From contig NC_085136.1 of NCBI RefSeq assembly GCF_035046485.1, positions 297,515,080-297,579,079 of the forward strand: a stretch of DNA of 64,000 bases. The letters are read 5' to 3'. Under the pieces are notes generated by a model, which saw only the letters and a program-made list of their open reading frames with translations, ran no database searches and was not told where the DNA came from. This document shows positions 46,530 to 58,783 of this stretch, piece after piece (position 1 is the first letter of the stretch; every line of letters begins with the position of its first letter). Made by a program: the position numbers and the translations under genes. Source of the DNA: Aedes albopictus. Taxonomy: Eukaryota > Arthropoda > Insecta > Diptera > Culicidae.

Positions 46530-46766
46530 ACTGTGCTGTGAGAAGAAGTTGGAAATGAGGGAAACGACTTTTTTCCAATTCGTTTCTGGTTCTAGTGAAG
46601 ACTATGAACATATGAATATACATTAGTTGTATATGTAGAGAAGAGAGAGCGAGAGAAAGTGGATAGAAAGATATAAAGTAGGATGAAAGGAACGGGCCAG
46701 GGATTGAACCCATGACCTTCTGCATACGAATCAGAAGCGGTAGCCACTAGACCACCAAACCCGTTT
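46530..46766 (-). mobile_element. tRNA-derived SINE, minus strand
   Basis: On the minus strand the head reads GGGTTTGGTGGTCTAGTGGC, with the B box GGGTTCAATCCC at about 46700-46711. The anticodon arm CTTCTG/CAGAAG has an oversized loop, so it is not a working tRNA. The body runs on into a T/C-rich stretch. It is a different family from the Feilai-type copies. The 3' end is approximate. Confidence 0.6.
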
Positions 46767-47655
46767 TCTGCTCCTCCTGATAATCTTAAAAGAATCTAAT
46801 AAAAAGAACGTCAGTTGTTATCAGGATACTTAGTTTATTTTATAATTATATAAAAAATGGATTAATTTTTTGATAATTTTTCCGATCAAATTGAAATCAT
46901 TAATAAATATAATATATTTACATTACATATTATGTAAACTCCAAGGGTTAACCCTTCTTTCAAAATGCGGATTCTTTTAATACATGCGGCGTAGCCTGTG
47001 GATGCGTTGTAACTGTGTCGATTCGGTTATAGGTAATCCACAAATCCATGAATTTGCCCGGTATAATGCAAACAGAGATGTTATCCGAGTTCGAACAGCA
47101 AGCGATTATCCGGTAAATTGCATTCATAGTGTTTCCATCTTTTAAGTCGTTCTATCATAGATGCGTGCTTCGGTACATGGTTTCTGTTTATTATCTTCTT
47201 ACTTTTCATATTAACATTATCCCATCCACATCCTAAAACTATATGTCGTTGGACACTGCAGCAATGGTACAATAAGATTAAATTTATGTAGCTTTTACAT
47301 TCTTTGTGGTGAAATTTACAATTTGTTTATGGTGCAATTTGATTATATTTATGGTGCAATTTCAATTTTTTATGGAGCAAATATGGTATAATTATGGAGC
47401 AAATGTTCATTATTTATGGATATTTTTATTATTTTTTATGGAGCAAACTTATTTGTTTATGGTGTTTTATTTAATTTTTTATTGATACAACGTTTCATTT
47501 TTAACTAGAATTTTTTTTGGTTTACCGCTACATTTTTAATTTATTATGGAACATTTATATTTATTTATGGAGAATGCTGTGCATTTTATCGGTACATTAC
47601 TTAATTATTTATGGTGCATTTTTGTTTTTCTATGGTGCACTTTCGTTATCTATGG

Positions 47656-48340
47656 GTGCATTAAATAGGCTGCCAATGCTTACACCAGGAAAAGTCACTG
47701 CGAGCGAAATTCGGGCCAGTCAAAACAGCGCAGTTTAAGGTCTAGCATTGTTTTTGATGTTTTGTCCATTTCCACGCCACTTCCATCTCGCCGTTTCGGT
47801 CGTTTGGTTGATTCGCTGATGTAGATGGATAATGGGCAGCTGTTACATTATGAGCAGCATAATTCATTAGGGCTTGAATAATCGATTTCACCCCTACATA
47901 ATATACAGCTACAGTTAATGATCAGATGCTGAGCATTAGATCATCGGACAATTATTTTAATTGTTGGAGAAAAAGGGTCCCCCGTATATTTTTGAAACTC
48001 CGTAACTACTCGCCGCGCTGTTCAGATGTTCTTCATAGTGTTGTGGAACCTTTCGATCCCATTACGACCGTTCATCCAAGAAGCATCCTTCACTATTTCT
48101 GGACACCTCGTTTCGGGGCACGAAGCTTACTACTTCCGTATTTCTTGTAAACAGCTAACCTGATATCTTAGGATACTTCCAAATGACTTTCCCCTAAAGA
48201 AAGCGATATCTCTATTCCAGCTTCTGTTTCTATAGTACCGCGTTCTGTCAGATACCATGCTGAAGCAGTTCCGATCAGTTACATTCTTCTCTCTAAAAAT
48301 CTTTTCGTGGACTCAATGGCACGCATCTTTCAGATGTGGT
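47656..48340. other. No gene seen
   Basis: Mixed-composition DNA with no domain, RNA gene or defined repeat. Confidence 0.4.
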
Positions 48341-49020
48341 CGCGGTTGAGAGTCATCCCAGAGTCGGGAGTTATTCCTGGTATTTCTACTAGAGCTCCTC
48401 CAATAATTTCTCAAGAAGCTTTTCACGAATGTTCTACTCGAGTTCCTCTTGGGATTTCTCCAAGAAATTTCCGAACTTTCCGCCTTCTAGTATGTTTATG
48501 TTCTAGTAAAGTACATGCAATTTATATATGACCAAATTCAGTCATTCAAGAGTTATTGATACTTTTGAAGGAGATGTGTGCTACTCGGGAGAATTTTTAA
48601 AGGAATTACAGCCGAGATGGCTTTTGAAATTCCGTCTGAGATTTCTCTAGGAGTTTCTGCTGATTCTGTCTGTAGATGATAACCCTTGGCGTGTTAGTGA
48701 AATAATTACAATCAAAGATTTTCAAAAAATGCCCTGTTCCGATTATTTCCAACTATAAGTTTCCGTCAACTATAAGTTGACAAATGCGTATTTCGAACTC
48801 TACTGTGAGATCGTCTTTAGTGTCTCGAAGCATGCATACTTATAGTTGAAATTAGACGGAAGAGTATTGAACTCGATTTTCTTTCTCTCTGAGAAAATTC
48901 CTTTCGGAGTTGGGTCTGAGCTGTCTATCAGGGTTCTCTGGACTTTCTTAGATTCTCTCCAATTTACATTTTGGGATGAAGCTCTTCCCGTGATTTCTTT
49001 CAAAACCTCTTTTCAAGGTT

Positions 49021-49166
49021 TGTTTTGAGGTAATGGCTTTCAGTCTTGGACGAAAAACTTAAAAACGGATTGTGAAGTCTCCATCCGACGTTTCGGTAAC
49101 TATATTGTGCCTTTCTAAAGGAATTAACTATGCTCCGCCAAGACTGAAAGCCATAACCTCAAAACA
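49021..49166. mobile_element. 146-bp hairpin MITE with TGTTTTGAGGT ends
   Basis: Ends TGTTTTGAGGTAATGGC and GCCATAACCTCAAAACA are inverted, followed inside by TTTCAGTCTTGG and CCAAGACTGAAA. The interior on the minus strand carries CCGAAACGTCGG next to a small stem-loop. Confidence 0.75.
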
Positions 49167-49628
49167 TAATATCAACAGTCGATTCTTCAAGAAAATTCAA
49201 CAAGGCAAGTTACCTTATTTCAAGTTTTTCCTCGTAGTTATTACAGGATTTCCTGCAGTGATCCTCCTGATTTTTTTTAAAGATTTTCCTGAAATTATCC
49301 CCAAAACTCTTTAATAGAATTTAGGGATTGTCCCAGGATTCTTGATGCTCCTTTTGATAATTCCTAAGTAGTTGCTCCCGGAATACTTGCGGCGTTTTTC
49401 TGGGAGTTGTTTTCGAAATGTTTTCGCAACTTTTTTGCGGAATTCTTTGTAAGAAATTCTCGGAGAAATATCTAAAGCAATTCTGGTAAAATCTTGCTAG
49501 AAGCTTCGCAAAAGCTATTGGAGAAATCTCAAAATGAACTTCAATAAAAATCCTGGAAAAAACTAAGACATCTCAGAAAAGAAGTTCTGGTAGTAATTCC
49601 GGAAGGAAATATTAAGGAAATTCAAGGA

Positions 49629-49893
49629 GGGTCTCCAGTAAGCCTAGTGGTTAAGGCTATGGATCGCCATTCCGGAGACGGCGGGTTCGATTCCCGTTCC
49701 AGTCGGGAAAATTTTCTCGACTCCCTGGGCATAGTGTATCATTGTCCTTGCCTCACAATATTCAAATTCATGCAATGACAGGCAAAGAATGCCCTTCAAT
49801 TAATAGATAATTGTGGAAGTGCTTAAAAAACACTAAGTTGAAGAGAGGCACGACAAGTTCCAATGGGAACGTAGAGTGATAAAAGAAGAAAAA
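49629..49893 (+). mobile_element. tRNA-derived SINE with A and B boxes
   Basis: The head GGTCTCCAGTAAGCCTAGTGG contains an A box (TAAGCCTAGTGG) and, about 45 bp on, the B box GGTTCGATTCC (49684). The body includes GACAGGCAAAGAATGCCC and ends in an AAGAAGAAAAA tail. A second copy is at 57133-57625. It is a SINE with an RNA polymerase III promoter and not a tRNA gene. Confidence 0.8.
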
Positions 49894-50766
49894 CGAAATC
49901 TTGCGAGAAAATGTAAGAGAAATATCGGAAAGCTTTTTAGGGGAAGTTCCTGGAAGATCTTCTGCGAAATCCCCAAAGAAACTGTTAGCTATCCCGGAAA
50001 ACCACTAAGGTAAATTCTTGAAAGAACTTTGAATAAATTTTTGGAAGCATCTACTGGAGAAATTCAGCAAGATACTCTGGAAGCACATCGCCAAAACCTC
50101 TGGAAGAAATTCTGGGAGATACTCCCAGAGAGACCTCGTGAAAAAAACCTGCAGACATTTTGGTAGGAATTCCGGTAGAAATCTCAGGAATTACTCCCAG
50201 AAATCCCGATCGAACACCGAAACAATCTTAGAGGAAAGGGCAAATACGCAAAAAAAACTCTGGATAGAAGCTTGGCAGACATGGTCAATGCCAGAAAGAA
50301 AACTCCGGCAAACCTTAGGGAAAAAAAACCTATGGTAAAATCATAGAAGAACTCGCAAATAGAACTCTATGGGAAACTGTGGAAGAATTTAAAGCAGGAA
50401 TTACGATTGAAATCCAAGGAGGAACCCCAGAAGGAATTCAAGGAAGAAACCTGGTCAAATGTCTTAACTCGTTTTTGCCTACCTCAGAAATTCCAACTGG
50501 GAGTCCTCAAGTATTACCTTCTGCGGTTCTTCCAGCAATTCCTTCTTGAACTCCTCGAGCAATTCTAACCGGTGTACCTTCATGACATCTTCCAGGGATT
50601 CCTCGTGGGATTCCACCTGCAATTCTTCCTGGATTCTTTCGGGAAATCTTCCTAGGATTCCTCCAAAAATTTCTCCTGCGATTACATCAGAGACTTCTCC
50701 ATGGATTTCTCCAGAATACCTCTACAGCTTCCTCACGGTATTTCTCTAGGCATTCCTTCTGGTATA

Positions 50767-51688
50767 CAGGGAATGGCCAACATGTTTGGGATAGGCAACT
50801 TTTTTTTTCTCACAAAAAAGTTCAACATGCTATAACTTTTCCTAGAGCGCATCAAAAAATCTCAAATTTTGACTGTTTGTCAACCTAATATATGTGCATC
50901 ATTGGTACAAATTTGGGCTTGATTGATTAATATTTCGCAAAGTTAGAACCGTTCGGGTAAAACACCTTTTTTTAGACAACTCATTTTGAGCTGTCATATC
51001 TCGGAAACCAGTGAACCAAATTGAATGAAATTTTGAACGTACACTAACAATATGTAAATGCTTCACAAACTATTAAAACATAGGTACTTTTAAAACGTTG
51101 AAAAAAGTTATCATTGATTGACACTTTTTGGATTTTTCTCGAAGAAATGTAATTTTTTTTACATCAATGTCAATAAATTTTAGTGTTGATGTCCAAAGAT
51201 TTTCCACTTCTGTTCTCAAATTAGCTCTAATCAGATATATTAGAGCCTATTTAGATTGAAGGAAGGACACATTTAATAATGTTTGTGTGGTATTGTAAAT
51301 TTTACTTATTTTCTTCTATATGGGTAAAAATTTCAACCCGTTATAACTTAATTCTCCGTGAGAAAATATTACATTTTATAACGTCGTATTAAGTATCAAT
51401 ATATTGTTGATAAACGATAAAAAAATCATTCAATTCGGTTCCCTGGTTTCCGAGATATGACAGTTCAAAAAATAGTTATCTAAAAAATAGTGCTTTACCC
51501 GAACGATTCTAACTTCGCGAAATATTAATCAATCGAGCCTAAATTTGTACCAATGATGCACACATAATAGGTTGACAAACAGCCAAAATTTGAGATTTTT
51601 TTATGCACTCTATGAAAAGCTACATCATGTTGAAAATTTTGATGAGTGAAAAAAAGTTGCCTATCCCAAACATTTTGGCCATCCCCTG
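50767..51688 (-). mobile_element. 922-bp palindromic TA element, copy 2, reversed
   Basis: Ends CAGGGAATGGCCAACATG and CATTTTGGCCATCCCCTG, with TA at 50765-50766 and 51689-51690. The left arm matches the right arm of copy 1 (GCGCATC variant) and the right arm matches the left arm (GAGTGCAT variant). The copies therefore lie in opposite orientation. Confidence 0.9.
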
Positions 51689-51690
51689 TA

Positions 51691-51956
51691 TATTCAAGGA
51701 ACTTCTTTCGGAAGAACTTCAGGCACTCCTGATGGGATTTCACTAGAGATTTGCTATCTCGCGAAATTGTTTTTGGGATCCCTCTAGAGATTTCTGGTGG
51801 GATTTCTTCAGCAGGAATCCCTGAAGGAAGGCAAAGAAAAGTTCCAGGAGCAATTTCATGCGAAATGTTAAGAGTAATCCACAGATTCAATCTCTGGAGG
51901 AATTCCTGGATGAGTCTTTAGAAAAATCGCTGGAAGAATCACCAAAGGCATTTGGG
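51691..51956. repeat. Degenerate 12-bp repeat
   Basis: Units like GGAATCCCTGAAGGA continue the array cut by the palindromic element. Confidence 0.55.
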
Positions 51957-51958
51957 GA

Positions 51959-53596
51959 CCCAAGTAGCACTTGTAACTTGAGAAATATTTTAGAAAAATA
52001 TTAATGATTGCATAGCCGCTTCACTTCAGACTAATGGTAACAATTCTGTTTTTGCAGTACACATTCTGGTTGCTCAGACATCGCAATGCAACCTTAATCT
52101 TGCAAAAGCTACATTAATGTCACACAGTGGCTTTAGTGAAACCTGCTCTTGAACTGCCAAATTCAAAAAGTTGCATTCTTGCCATCATCCTGTTACATTG
52201 AAACCAAAAACCAAAACAAATGACCAGACCACTTACTGCGAAGTCAATGTTTGGTTACCATGCATCATGTTACCGAAAGTCGTTTCCAAATGACGACATT
52301 GTAACTTTTTGTTGTTACATTGTAAACACATACGAGACGCGCAAAAACGTTTGATTACTTGGTCACGATGTGCAACTTACCAGTTACTAACAGGTTGAGT
52401 TCAACACTGCATGTCGAAAGTATTAAGTAATTAGATATGTTTGTATGGTAAAACTAAACAAATACGATGTTTAGAACTTATTATAGGTCGGACTCGATTA
52501 TCCGGAGTCGGATTCTGGAGCTTCTCAAACATACAACTGAAGAACGGTATTCTCTACAAAGCTGAAATTTGAAGATTTTGTCAAGCCAACTTTGATTAAT
52601 GAACAGTAAAAAATTCAGCTTTTTACAGCATTCCGTTTCCGAGATATTATGTTGGAAAATGCCAGAACCTGACTCCGGATAATCGAGTCCGACCTGTATT
52701 TTAAAGAAGCTCACGGAAAATCCGAACTACCTATATTTTTGGGTGAATTTTACCAAAAAATTGAGTATATCGAATAAACTAGTTTTCACAAAAACAAACA
52801 AATGGAGATGCATCGACCCAAGGGGAGGATCAAGAGGAAAACTCAAGTATGATGATTCCGTGAATTAAAAAAGTGCTTTCAAGCTTTTAGTTGGGAATTC
52901 TATATGAAGTAATGTTTGATGTGAATATTGATATCTTCAGGCATCCATCCGCCAATGTAGGTTCTACCTAATAATCACAATGGCGATTAGTTGTACCAGT
53001 TACAATAAACTGACATAATATATATTTCAATTATGACTATGAAGTTCTAAGCGAACAGAATAGAATAGAAAATTTATCAAAAGTAATAAATAAATTGGCC
53101 TAACAAGCCTAGCACCCTTTTTCCCGTTCAAAAATCGTACAACGAATCAGTGCGATGTGCAAATGTTTATGCTAAAATTGTCGAACTTTGCGAGCGCATG
53201 TGTTTTTCACTAGTAAAATTGACAATTTCACCAGAAAAATACAATTGCCAGTCAATTTTATGACGGTGTCCCGACGAAACACATTTCCATTTTACTAGAT
53301 AGATACTTATTTCCAATCGCCATTGCCATGTTTATCATTTTCCATAATTGTTATGACGAAACAAGCAATGTAACTTTGAGTTTATTTTTCTATTGCAGTG
53401 TAAACAAACTATATTGCACATTGGTTACCATCTATGCTCTTATGCGACGAACAACATATGTTGTACAGACTCCACCTCCTGCGCTTTTTCGGTGACATAG
53501 CTGGAGAAATCGACGTTGCAGTCTTTTAAAATCGATATTTGAATTTGTCGCGTAGAAATTACCGTGATTTAGTTGTAACAAAGTGTGCTGCTTGGG
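51959..53596. mobile_element. 1.6-kb TIR element (CCCAAG ends) carrying a nested MITE
   Basis: Ends CCCAAGTAGCACTTGTAAC and AAAGTGTGCTGCTTGGG form an imperfect inverted repeat. The outer DNA on both sides is 12-bp repeat, so the element interrupts it. There is no transposase frame. A 213-bp MITE sits inside at 52484-52696. Target duplication is not clear. Confidence 0.6.
52484..52696. mobile_element. 213-bp Tigger/pogo-type MITE with TA target duplication
   Basis: Ends AGGTCGGACTCGATTATCC and GGATAATCGAGTCCGACCTG are inverted and flanked by TA (52482-52483, 52697-52698). CAGGTCGGACTCG-like ends next to TA fit the pogo/Tigger branch of Tc1/mariner. It has no coding capacity. Confidence 0.85.
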
Positions 53597-53604
53597 GAAG
53601 TATC

Positions 53605-54640
53605 GTATAAAGTTTGCCCGGAAGAGTCCCAGCAAAAATGCTAGGTGAAATTTCTAGAGGGATTCCTACAGGTATCGCAGTAAGAATTTGTGGAGGAGTC
53701 CTAGGAGGCATTCCTGGAAGAATCACAGCACGAATCGCTTGTGGAATCCTAGTATGAGAGAAGTCAAGAGAAGTTCTTAGTTATCCTAGTTCCTGGAGGA
53801 ATGGGGGAGTCTTTGAATAAAATCTCTTGGATAAACATTTCTGCGGGAATCACCGGATGAACTTCTGCAAGAATCTCAGCAAAAGAAATCTCTATAGGAA
53901 TACTTAAAAGGATTCTTGGATGTCAGCAAAGATTCTAGGAATTTCTGTAGCAAACTATACATGTGTTTCTAGAGAAACTCCATCAGGAATGCCTTAAGGA
54001 ATCTGAATAAAACAAAAACCATAAAGAAAAACCTGATGGAATAGCTCGAGAAATCCCTCAAAGAACCGGTAAAGGTATTCTGAAGCAATCCACTGCGAAG
54101 GACCTGAAGAAATCGCAAAAGAAATTTCTGAGAAGTCTTAGAAAGATTCCCCGGAAGAATGTCAGGATAAATTCCAAAAGGAATCACTAAAATAATTCCT
54201 GGAGGTACCATAGTAAGAATATCTAGAAGAAGAATTGCTGGAAGGACCGCAGGAAGAGTTGTTTGAGGAATCCTTGGAGGATGGCTAAGGGGAATTTGTG
54301 CTGGAATTTCGTGAGAAATTACTGGAATCTTTGCATAAAACCTCTGGAGGATTTCCTGCATCTGTCTTTGGAAGAACAACCGAAGGATTCTGCAAAATTC
54401 CAGGAAGAAGCAGAAACGCCAGGAGAAATCTCTAGTAGAATCCCAAGAAGAATGTTTGAAGTAAAACAGATGAAATTCTGGAGGAATCCTAGCAAGAATA
54501 GCTGGAAGAACCGCAGGAAGAATTGTTTGAGGAATCCTAGCTGGAATTTCTGGAGGAAAGTCACCAAGAACTCCTGGAGAAACACCATGGAAAATTACTA
54601 AAGGAATCCCTGGATAAAATCTCTGATGGCGTTGCCGCTG
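53605..54640. repeat. Degenerate 12-bp repeat array (GGAATTCCTGGAGG type)
   Basis: Loose units such as AGGAATCCTTGGAGG run through 1 kb. The minus frame of 243 codons (53969-54700) with IPARIPQTILPAV-like periodic sequence is a product of the repeat. Confidence 0.75.
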
Positions 54641-55244
54641 GCTGCACTGCCTGAATTCCATATTTGAGCCATATTTGTCAGTAGGTTGACAGCAGGGCAA
54701 TTAATTGGAAGAATAGCATCGTTAATGGAATTGAAGAAGAACAGATAATGTCAGAAGTATAGCGTGGAGTGAGTTTGCTGAAATGTTGATTGAAGCTATT
54801 TAATTTTCCATCCTACTTAAACTAATTGATAAACAATAGTGCGTTAAAAACTAAAATGCTAGTAAGCTTCATGAAAATAATTAAAATTTGTATACATATT
54901 TACAGTCTCTATCACTAGTTATAAATACGTGAAATCTATTCAACATGCATCCTTGAATTAAAAGCTTAAAGTAAATATAATTTGTGCACATCGAATAGAT
55001 TATTACCTCAATATTATAATTGCAAAATACGTAGATCATTTGTTGCGTCGGGAAATACAGACTGTATTTTGATAGTTTGGAAACACCGAAAGTGTAAGCG
55101 ATAAACATTGTAATAGATTTGTAGTATGCTAATAAAACCTTTTTTGCAGTTTAAAGTTGCTCATAACCACAAATATAACTGTGCGTTCTACGAGTTGCTG
55201 ACAACCCGGTGTCCAATAAGATTCCCATTCTGTTCCCTGACAAC
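54641..55244. other. AT-rich DNA, no gene seen
   Basis: No defined repeat or gene. Confidence 0.4.
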
Positions 55245-56625
55245 TGATGGAATTCTTGGAGGATTAACCGGAGGAGCTTCTATAAGAATTTCTGAAATAT
55301 TGCCATGAATAATTCCTGTGGAAATCTTACGAGAACTCTCTAGAGAAATCTCTTGAGAAATCCCTAGAAGGTCTCCTGAAGGTATTACAGTAGGAATTTC
55401 TGGAGAAGTCCTAGGAGGAGTTTCTGGCAGTACCAGAGTAGCAATTGCTTAACGGATCTCAGCTGAATCACCGGATCAACTCATAGAATAATCCATGAAT
55501 GATCCATGATCTTGAATGGGTTAACCAAGAGTTCTTGAAGGAATTTCTGGAGGAATTACTTGAATTCCTGGAGGTTTCATAGAAGTGATTTCGAAAGAAT
55601 TCCTAGTTGAAATTGCTGGAAAAAATCTACAGGAATTATTAGAAAACCTCGTCAAGCATGCCGTGGGAATTCTAAGATATATTCCATGAAAAAATACCTG
55701 GAAGTATTCTGGAGGAATCCATGAAGGAGTCCTTGTGAAGGAATCGCAGGAAACATTTCTGGAGGATTCTTAGAAAGATTTCCCAAAAGTATTTCAGCAA
55801 GTATGTATGCCAGAAGAAATCTCTCGAAGTATTCCCAGAAGTACCACAGTTAGAATACCCGGACGAGTCCAAATAGTGATTATTTGAGGAATCCCAGCTG
55901 GAATTCATGGAGGAAGGCCAATTGAAGTTCCTGGAGGAACCCCAAAAGGAATTTCTGGAAGAACACCTGAATTAAATCTCAGGAGGAAGTCCTGGATAAA
56001 TCTTTGGTGGAATCCCTGAAAGAATCACCGTAGAGATTTCTGACGAAATCTCAAGAAGATTGCCCGGAAGAATCCCAACAAGAATGCTTGAAGAAATCTC
56101 TAGAGGAATTCCAAGTAGAATTTCTGGTGAAGTGCGAGAAGAAATTGCTGGAAGAATGGCAGCAGAAGTAACTTGGGAATCCCAGCTAGAATTCCCGGAG
56201 AAGGCCAAAAGCAGCTCAAAGAGGAATCCCATGAAGAATTTCTGGAGGAATCCCTCGATAAAATCTCTGAAAGAACTACTGGAAGAATGACCAGAGGAAC
56301 GTCTGGAACGATTCCAAAAAAAAATGTCGTGAATAATCCCACCATGAATTCCTGATGGAATCCTCATAGAAATTTCTAGAGGAATCCCTAGAGGAATTCT
56401 GATTAGTGTCATAGTAAAAATTCCTAGAGAAATCCTAGAAAGGATTGCTGGAGGAATTTTTTCAGAAATTTCTAGTGTTACCTCATCAAGACTGTCTGGA
56501 GGAATCCTAAGAGAAGTTCATTACAGACATATCGCAAAGAATCCCTAAAAGAATCGATAGAGGTATTCCTAGAGGAATACTTGGTGGAGAGCCTGAATCA
56601 ATCGTAGGAGTAAATATGCCGGACA
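55245..56625. repeat. Degenerate 12-bp repeat array (GGAATTTCTGGAGG type)
   Basis: Same family as the array at 53.6-54.6 kb. Frames up to 146 codons with IPLGIPLEIS-like period come from the repeat. Confidence 0.75.
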
Positions 56626-57026
56626 CAAACACAACTCAGAATGATGTTTCTTGTAAAACCAAGAAAATTGAGGTGTCGCACGACGATATTTGCTTGCATT
56701 CAAAAAAATAGATCCCAGAACCACCGGAACCGGTTTCTGAGAAATCCGTACATTGGATCCAAAATGGCCACAAGTATTTCAGACAACGTTTTACGTTGTC
56801 AGATAAACAAATGATGTACAGTGGTTTTTCGATTTTGTCACGGTTCTATTTAATCACGCTCCATTTTATCACACTCGATTTTAGCACGCTATTTTTTTCG
56901 ATTATATCACGCTATGATAATCGATACAAATATTGCTAAGCACATACTCCAAACTATATAGGATACATGAATCGTCATAAGTAAGATATTTTGCACATTA
57001 GTATACGATTATAGTGCCATTGATGA

Positions 57027-57106
57027 CAGGCCGGACACAGGATTCGATTATCAAGAGTCACATTCCCATGCTTTGCTCTGCATCGAGTCCGGTCTGTATG
57101 CGTCAA
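57027..57106. mobile_element. Relic of a small pogo-type MITE
   Basis: Left CAGGCCGGACACAGGATTCG and right GCATCGAGTCCGGTCTG resemble the ends of the MITE at 52484-52696. The internal part is mostly lost. Confidence 0.45.
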
Positions 57107-57132
57107 TTCCACGCATTACGTTTTCCATCAGA

Positions 57133-57625
57133 GGTCTCCAGTTAGCCTTTGTGAATAAGGTTTTGGATCGCCAATTCAGAGACGGCGGGTTCGATTCCCA
57201 TTCCGGTCAGGAACTTTTCTAGACTTTCCTATGCATACACAGAAAAAAAAATCTGAAAACTACACGTGACGTAAATATAAGAACATTTAAATTTTCATTT
57301 CATTTAATTCGATTTAACATAAAATAATTTCTTGAACACAAAGTTGTAAGCAAGCTTCATACTGCAGACAACCTGTAATTTTACAATCCGATGGAGAATT
57401 GTGTTAAAAGCGATGCAGGTCATTTTGTTACAGCGAACTCGATGTAACAATTTTTAACTGTGTAGTGTATGCCCCACAATATACAAATTCGTAAAATGGC
57501 AGGCAAGGAAAGCCCTTCAATTAATAACTATAGTAGTACTCAAAGAACACTTGAAGTTGAAGAGAGGCAGTCCAAGTTCCATTGGGGACGTAGAGTCGCA
57601 AAGAAGAAATAGAAGAAGAAAAGGC
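57133..57625 (+). mobile_element. tRNA-derived SINE, second copy, split by a MITE
   Basis: Head GAGGTCTCCAGTTAGCC, B box GGTTCGATTCCCATTCC, and body ending in AAGAAGAAATAGAAGAAG match the copy at 49629-49893. A 225-bp TA-flanked insert (57238-57462) splits it. The intact copy shows the joined sequence GCATAGTGTAT. Confidence 0.8.
57238..57462. mobile_element. 225-bp CACAG-ended MITE inside the SINE, TA target duplication
   Basis: Ends CACAGAAAAAAAAATC and AATTTTTAACTGTG are inverted, with TA at 57236-57237 and 57463-57464. The end motif matches that of the MITEs at 13197 and 13641, but the interior differs. Confidence 0.8.
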
Positions 57626-57659
57626 GTTTTACGTTAGAATCTTACTTTGGTTTCATTTT

Positions 57660-57772
57660 TTTTGTATTTTAATTATTATTAACGAGCTTTTTAACCTGGG
57701 GCTCGTTCATGTCGGGACCCACGGTTTCACTTCACTTCCGAAGGGATAACTAACATTTTGTAAATTTATCGG
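57660..57772 (-). mobile_element. Truncated Feilai-type SINE, minus strand
   Basis: Only the non-tRNA half remains. On the minus strand it reads CCCTTCGGAAGTGAAGTG and GGTCCCGACATGAACGAGCC, then an A-rich end. It matches the two longer copies at 33.0 and 42.5 kb. Confidence 0.7.
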
Positions 57773-58293
57773 CTTTTAAAAGTTGATATGTTGTTCAATT
57801 AATGCCAACCAGCAATCGAACGATCAGAAATTAAAGACAGAAAATTCAAACTTCGTGACAATTGTACAACAAAGCGTAACGCGACAACATCACAAAAATG
57901 TCAAATTTTGATTTTTCAAATAGAAATTCCCAACCTTCTGGAAACACTTTAGAAAATGTTAAGTGCTCGACAATAAATTTAAGCAATTATCTTCATTTTG
58001 CTGTGTAAAGATTGGAAACATTGTTCCATGAAGTTCAAAAACTTTGCTGTAGATGTACAAATAATACCTCCATTGTTTGATCTTATTTACAGAGACATTA
58101 AAAAATAATTACATACAAGAATATTAGACTTCCATTACCGGGTTTGATATTTTGTGCGTTTTTGTTTGAATTTTTCGTGTGCAAGTGTATTTTGATTGAT
58201 AAACGCCTTCGGAAAAAGATGTTTCAATTATATCACGCTCCAATATATCACGCGAAAATTTTTTTCATTCGTGATATAATCGAAAAAGTACTG

Positions 58294-58780
58294 TATTTCG
58301 AAAACCGCGATGTTTGAAATGCTGCATGACAAAGCCAGATAAACGATACGATGTCTGATGCATTAAAATGGATTTTTGTTAAACGTATAAAAGCGTGATA
58401 TTCATCCACATGTCACTTGAGTTGTGTTGAAATGGGTTTTAGAAGGCACGATAAAGGCGACGTCACCGCTAGGATTAGTTGGATTTTTTTAGTTAAAGTT
58501 CTTTAATATCAGCTTTCTTTCTACAATCGTTTATTGAAGGTTCATTCCTTCCATATTACTTCCATTTTTCTTTGGGTTCGGAAAGTATAACTTAAAAGGC
58601 AAACATCCTGTATATTTCTTCAATCACATTACAATCGATCATTAGACTGACGTAGTAAAACCGTCATAATCGAAAACTCCATGATGCAGTAGTTGTGTTG
58701 TGGGTGGCCATGACCACCGTCGCCTCACCGTCAAGTCCAGCTGACCCCTATTCGGTCAACCACAAATCGAAAGCCCATTA
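58294..58780. other. No gene seen
   Basis: AT-rich, then G/C-richer just upstream of the candidate core promoter. Confidence 0.35.
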
Positions 58781-58783
58781 TGG

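Larger units (their letters stand above)
45646..47655. mobile_element. Long-TIR element built from spaced CACCATAAA motifs
   Basis: Left arm 45646-46010 and right arm about 47285-47655 are inverted copies, for example TAAAAATGTAGCGGTAAACC against its complement. Each arm consists of short AT-rich steps punctuated by GCACCATAAA or GCTCCATAAA. The loop of about 1.27 kb holds a SINE and other sequence. Exact ends and target duplication are unclear. No transposase is present. Confidence 0.7.
48345..50760. repeat. Degenerate 12-bp repeat with other elements in it
   Basis: Loose TTTCTCCAAGAAATTTCC/GGAAGAAATTCTGGGAG units run through 48345-48660, 49170-49620 and 49895-50760. The intervals hold non-repeat DNA, a hairpin MITE and a SINE. 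A short inverted pair ACTTATAGTTG/CAACTATAAGT lies near 48770 and 48840. No gene. Confidence 0.5.
56819..58293. mobile_element. 1.5-kb Tigger/pogo-like element holding nested insertions
   Basis: Ends CAGTGGTTTTTCGATTTTG and CGATTATATCACG-like sequence ending ACTG are inverted. TA flanks both ends (56817-56818, 58294-58295). Repeated ATTATATCACGCT motifs mark both subterminal zones. No transposase frame remains. It contains a small pogo-like relic, a SINE that itself carries a MITE, and a second SINE fragment. Confidence 0.75.
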
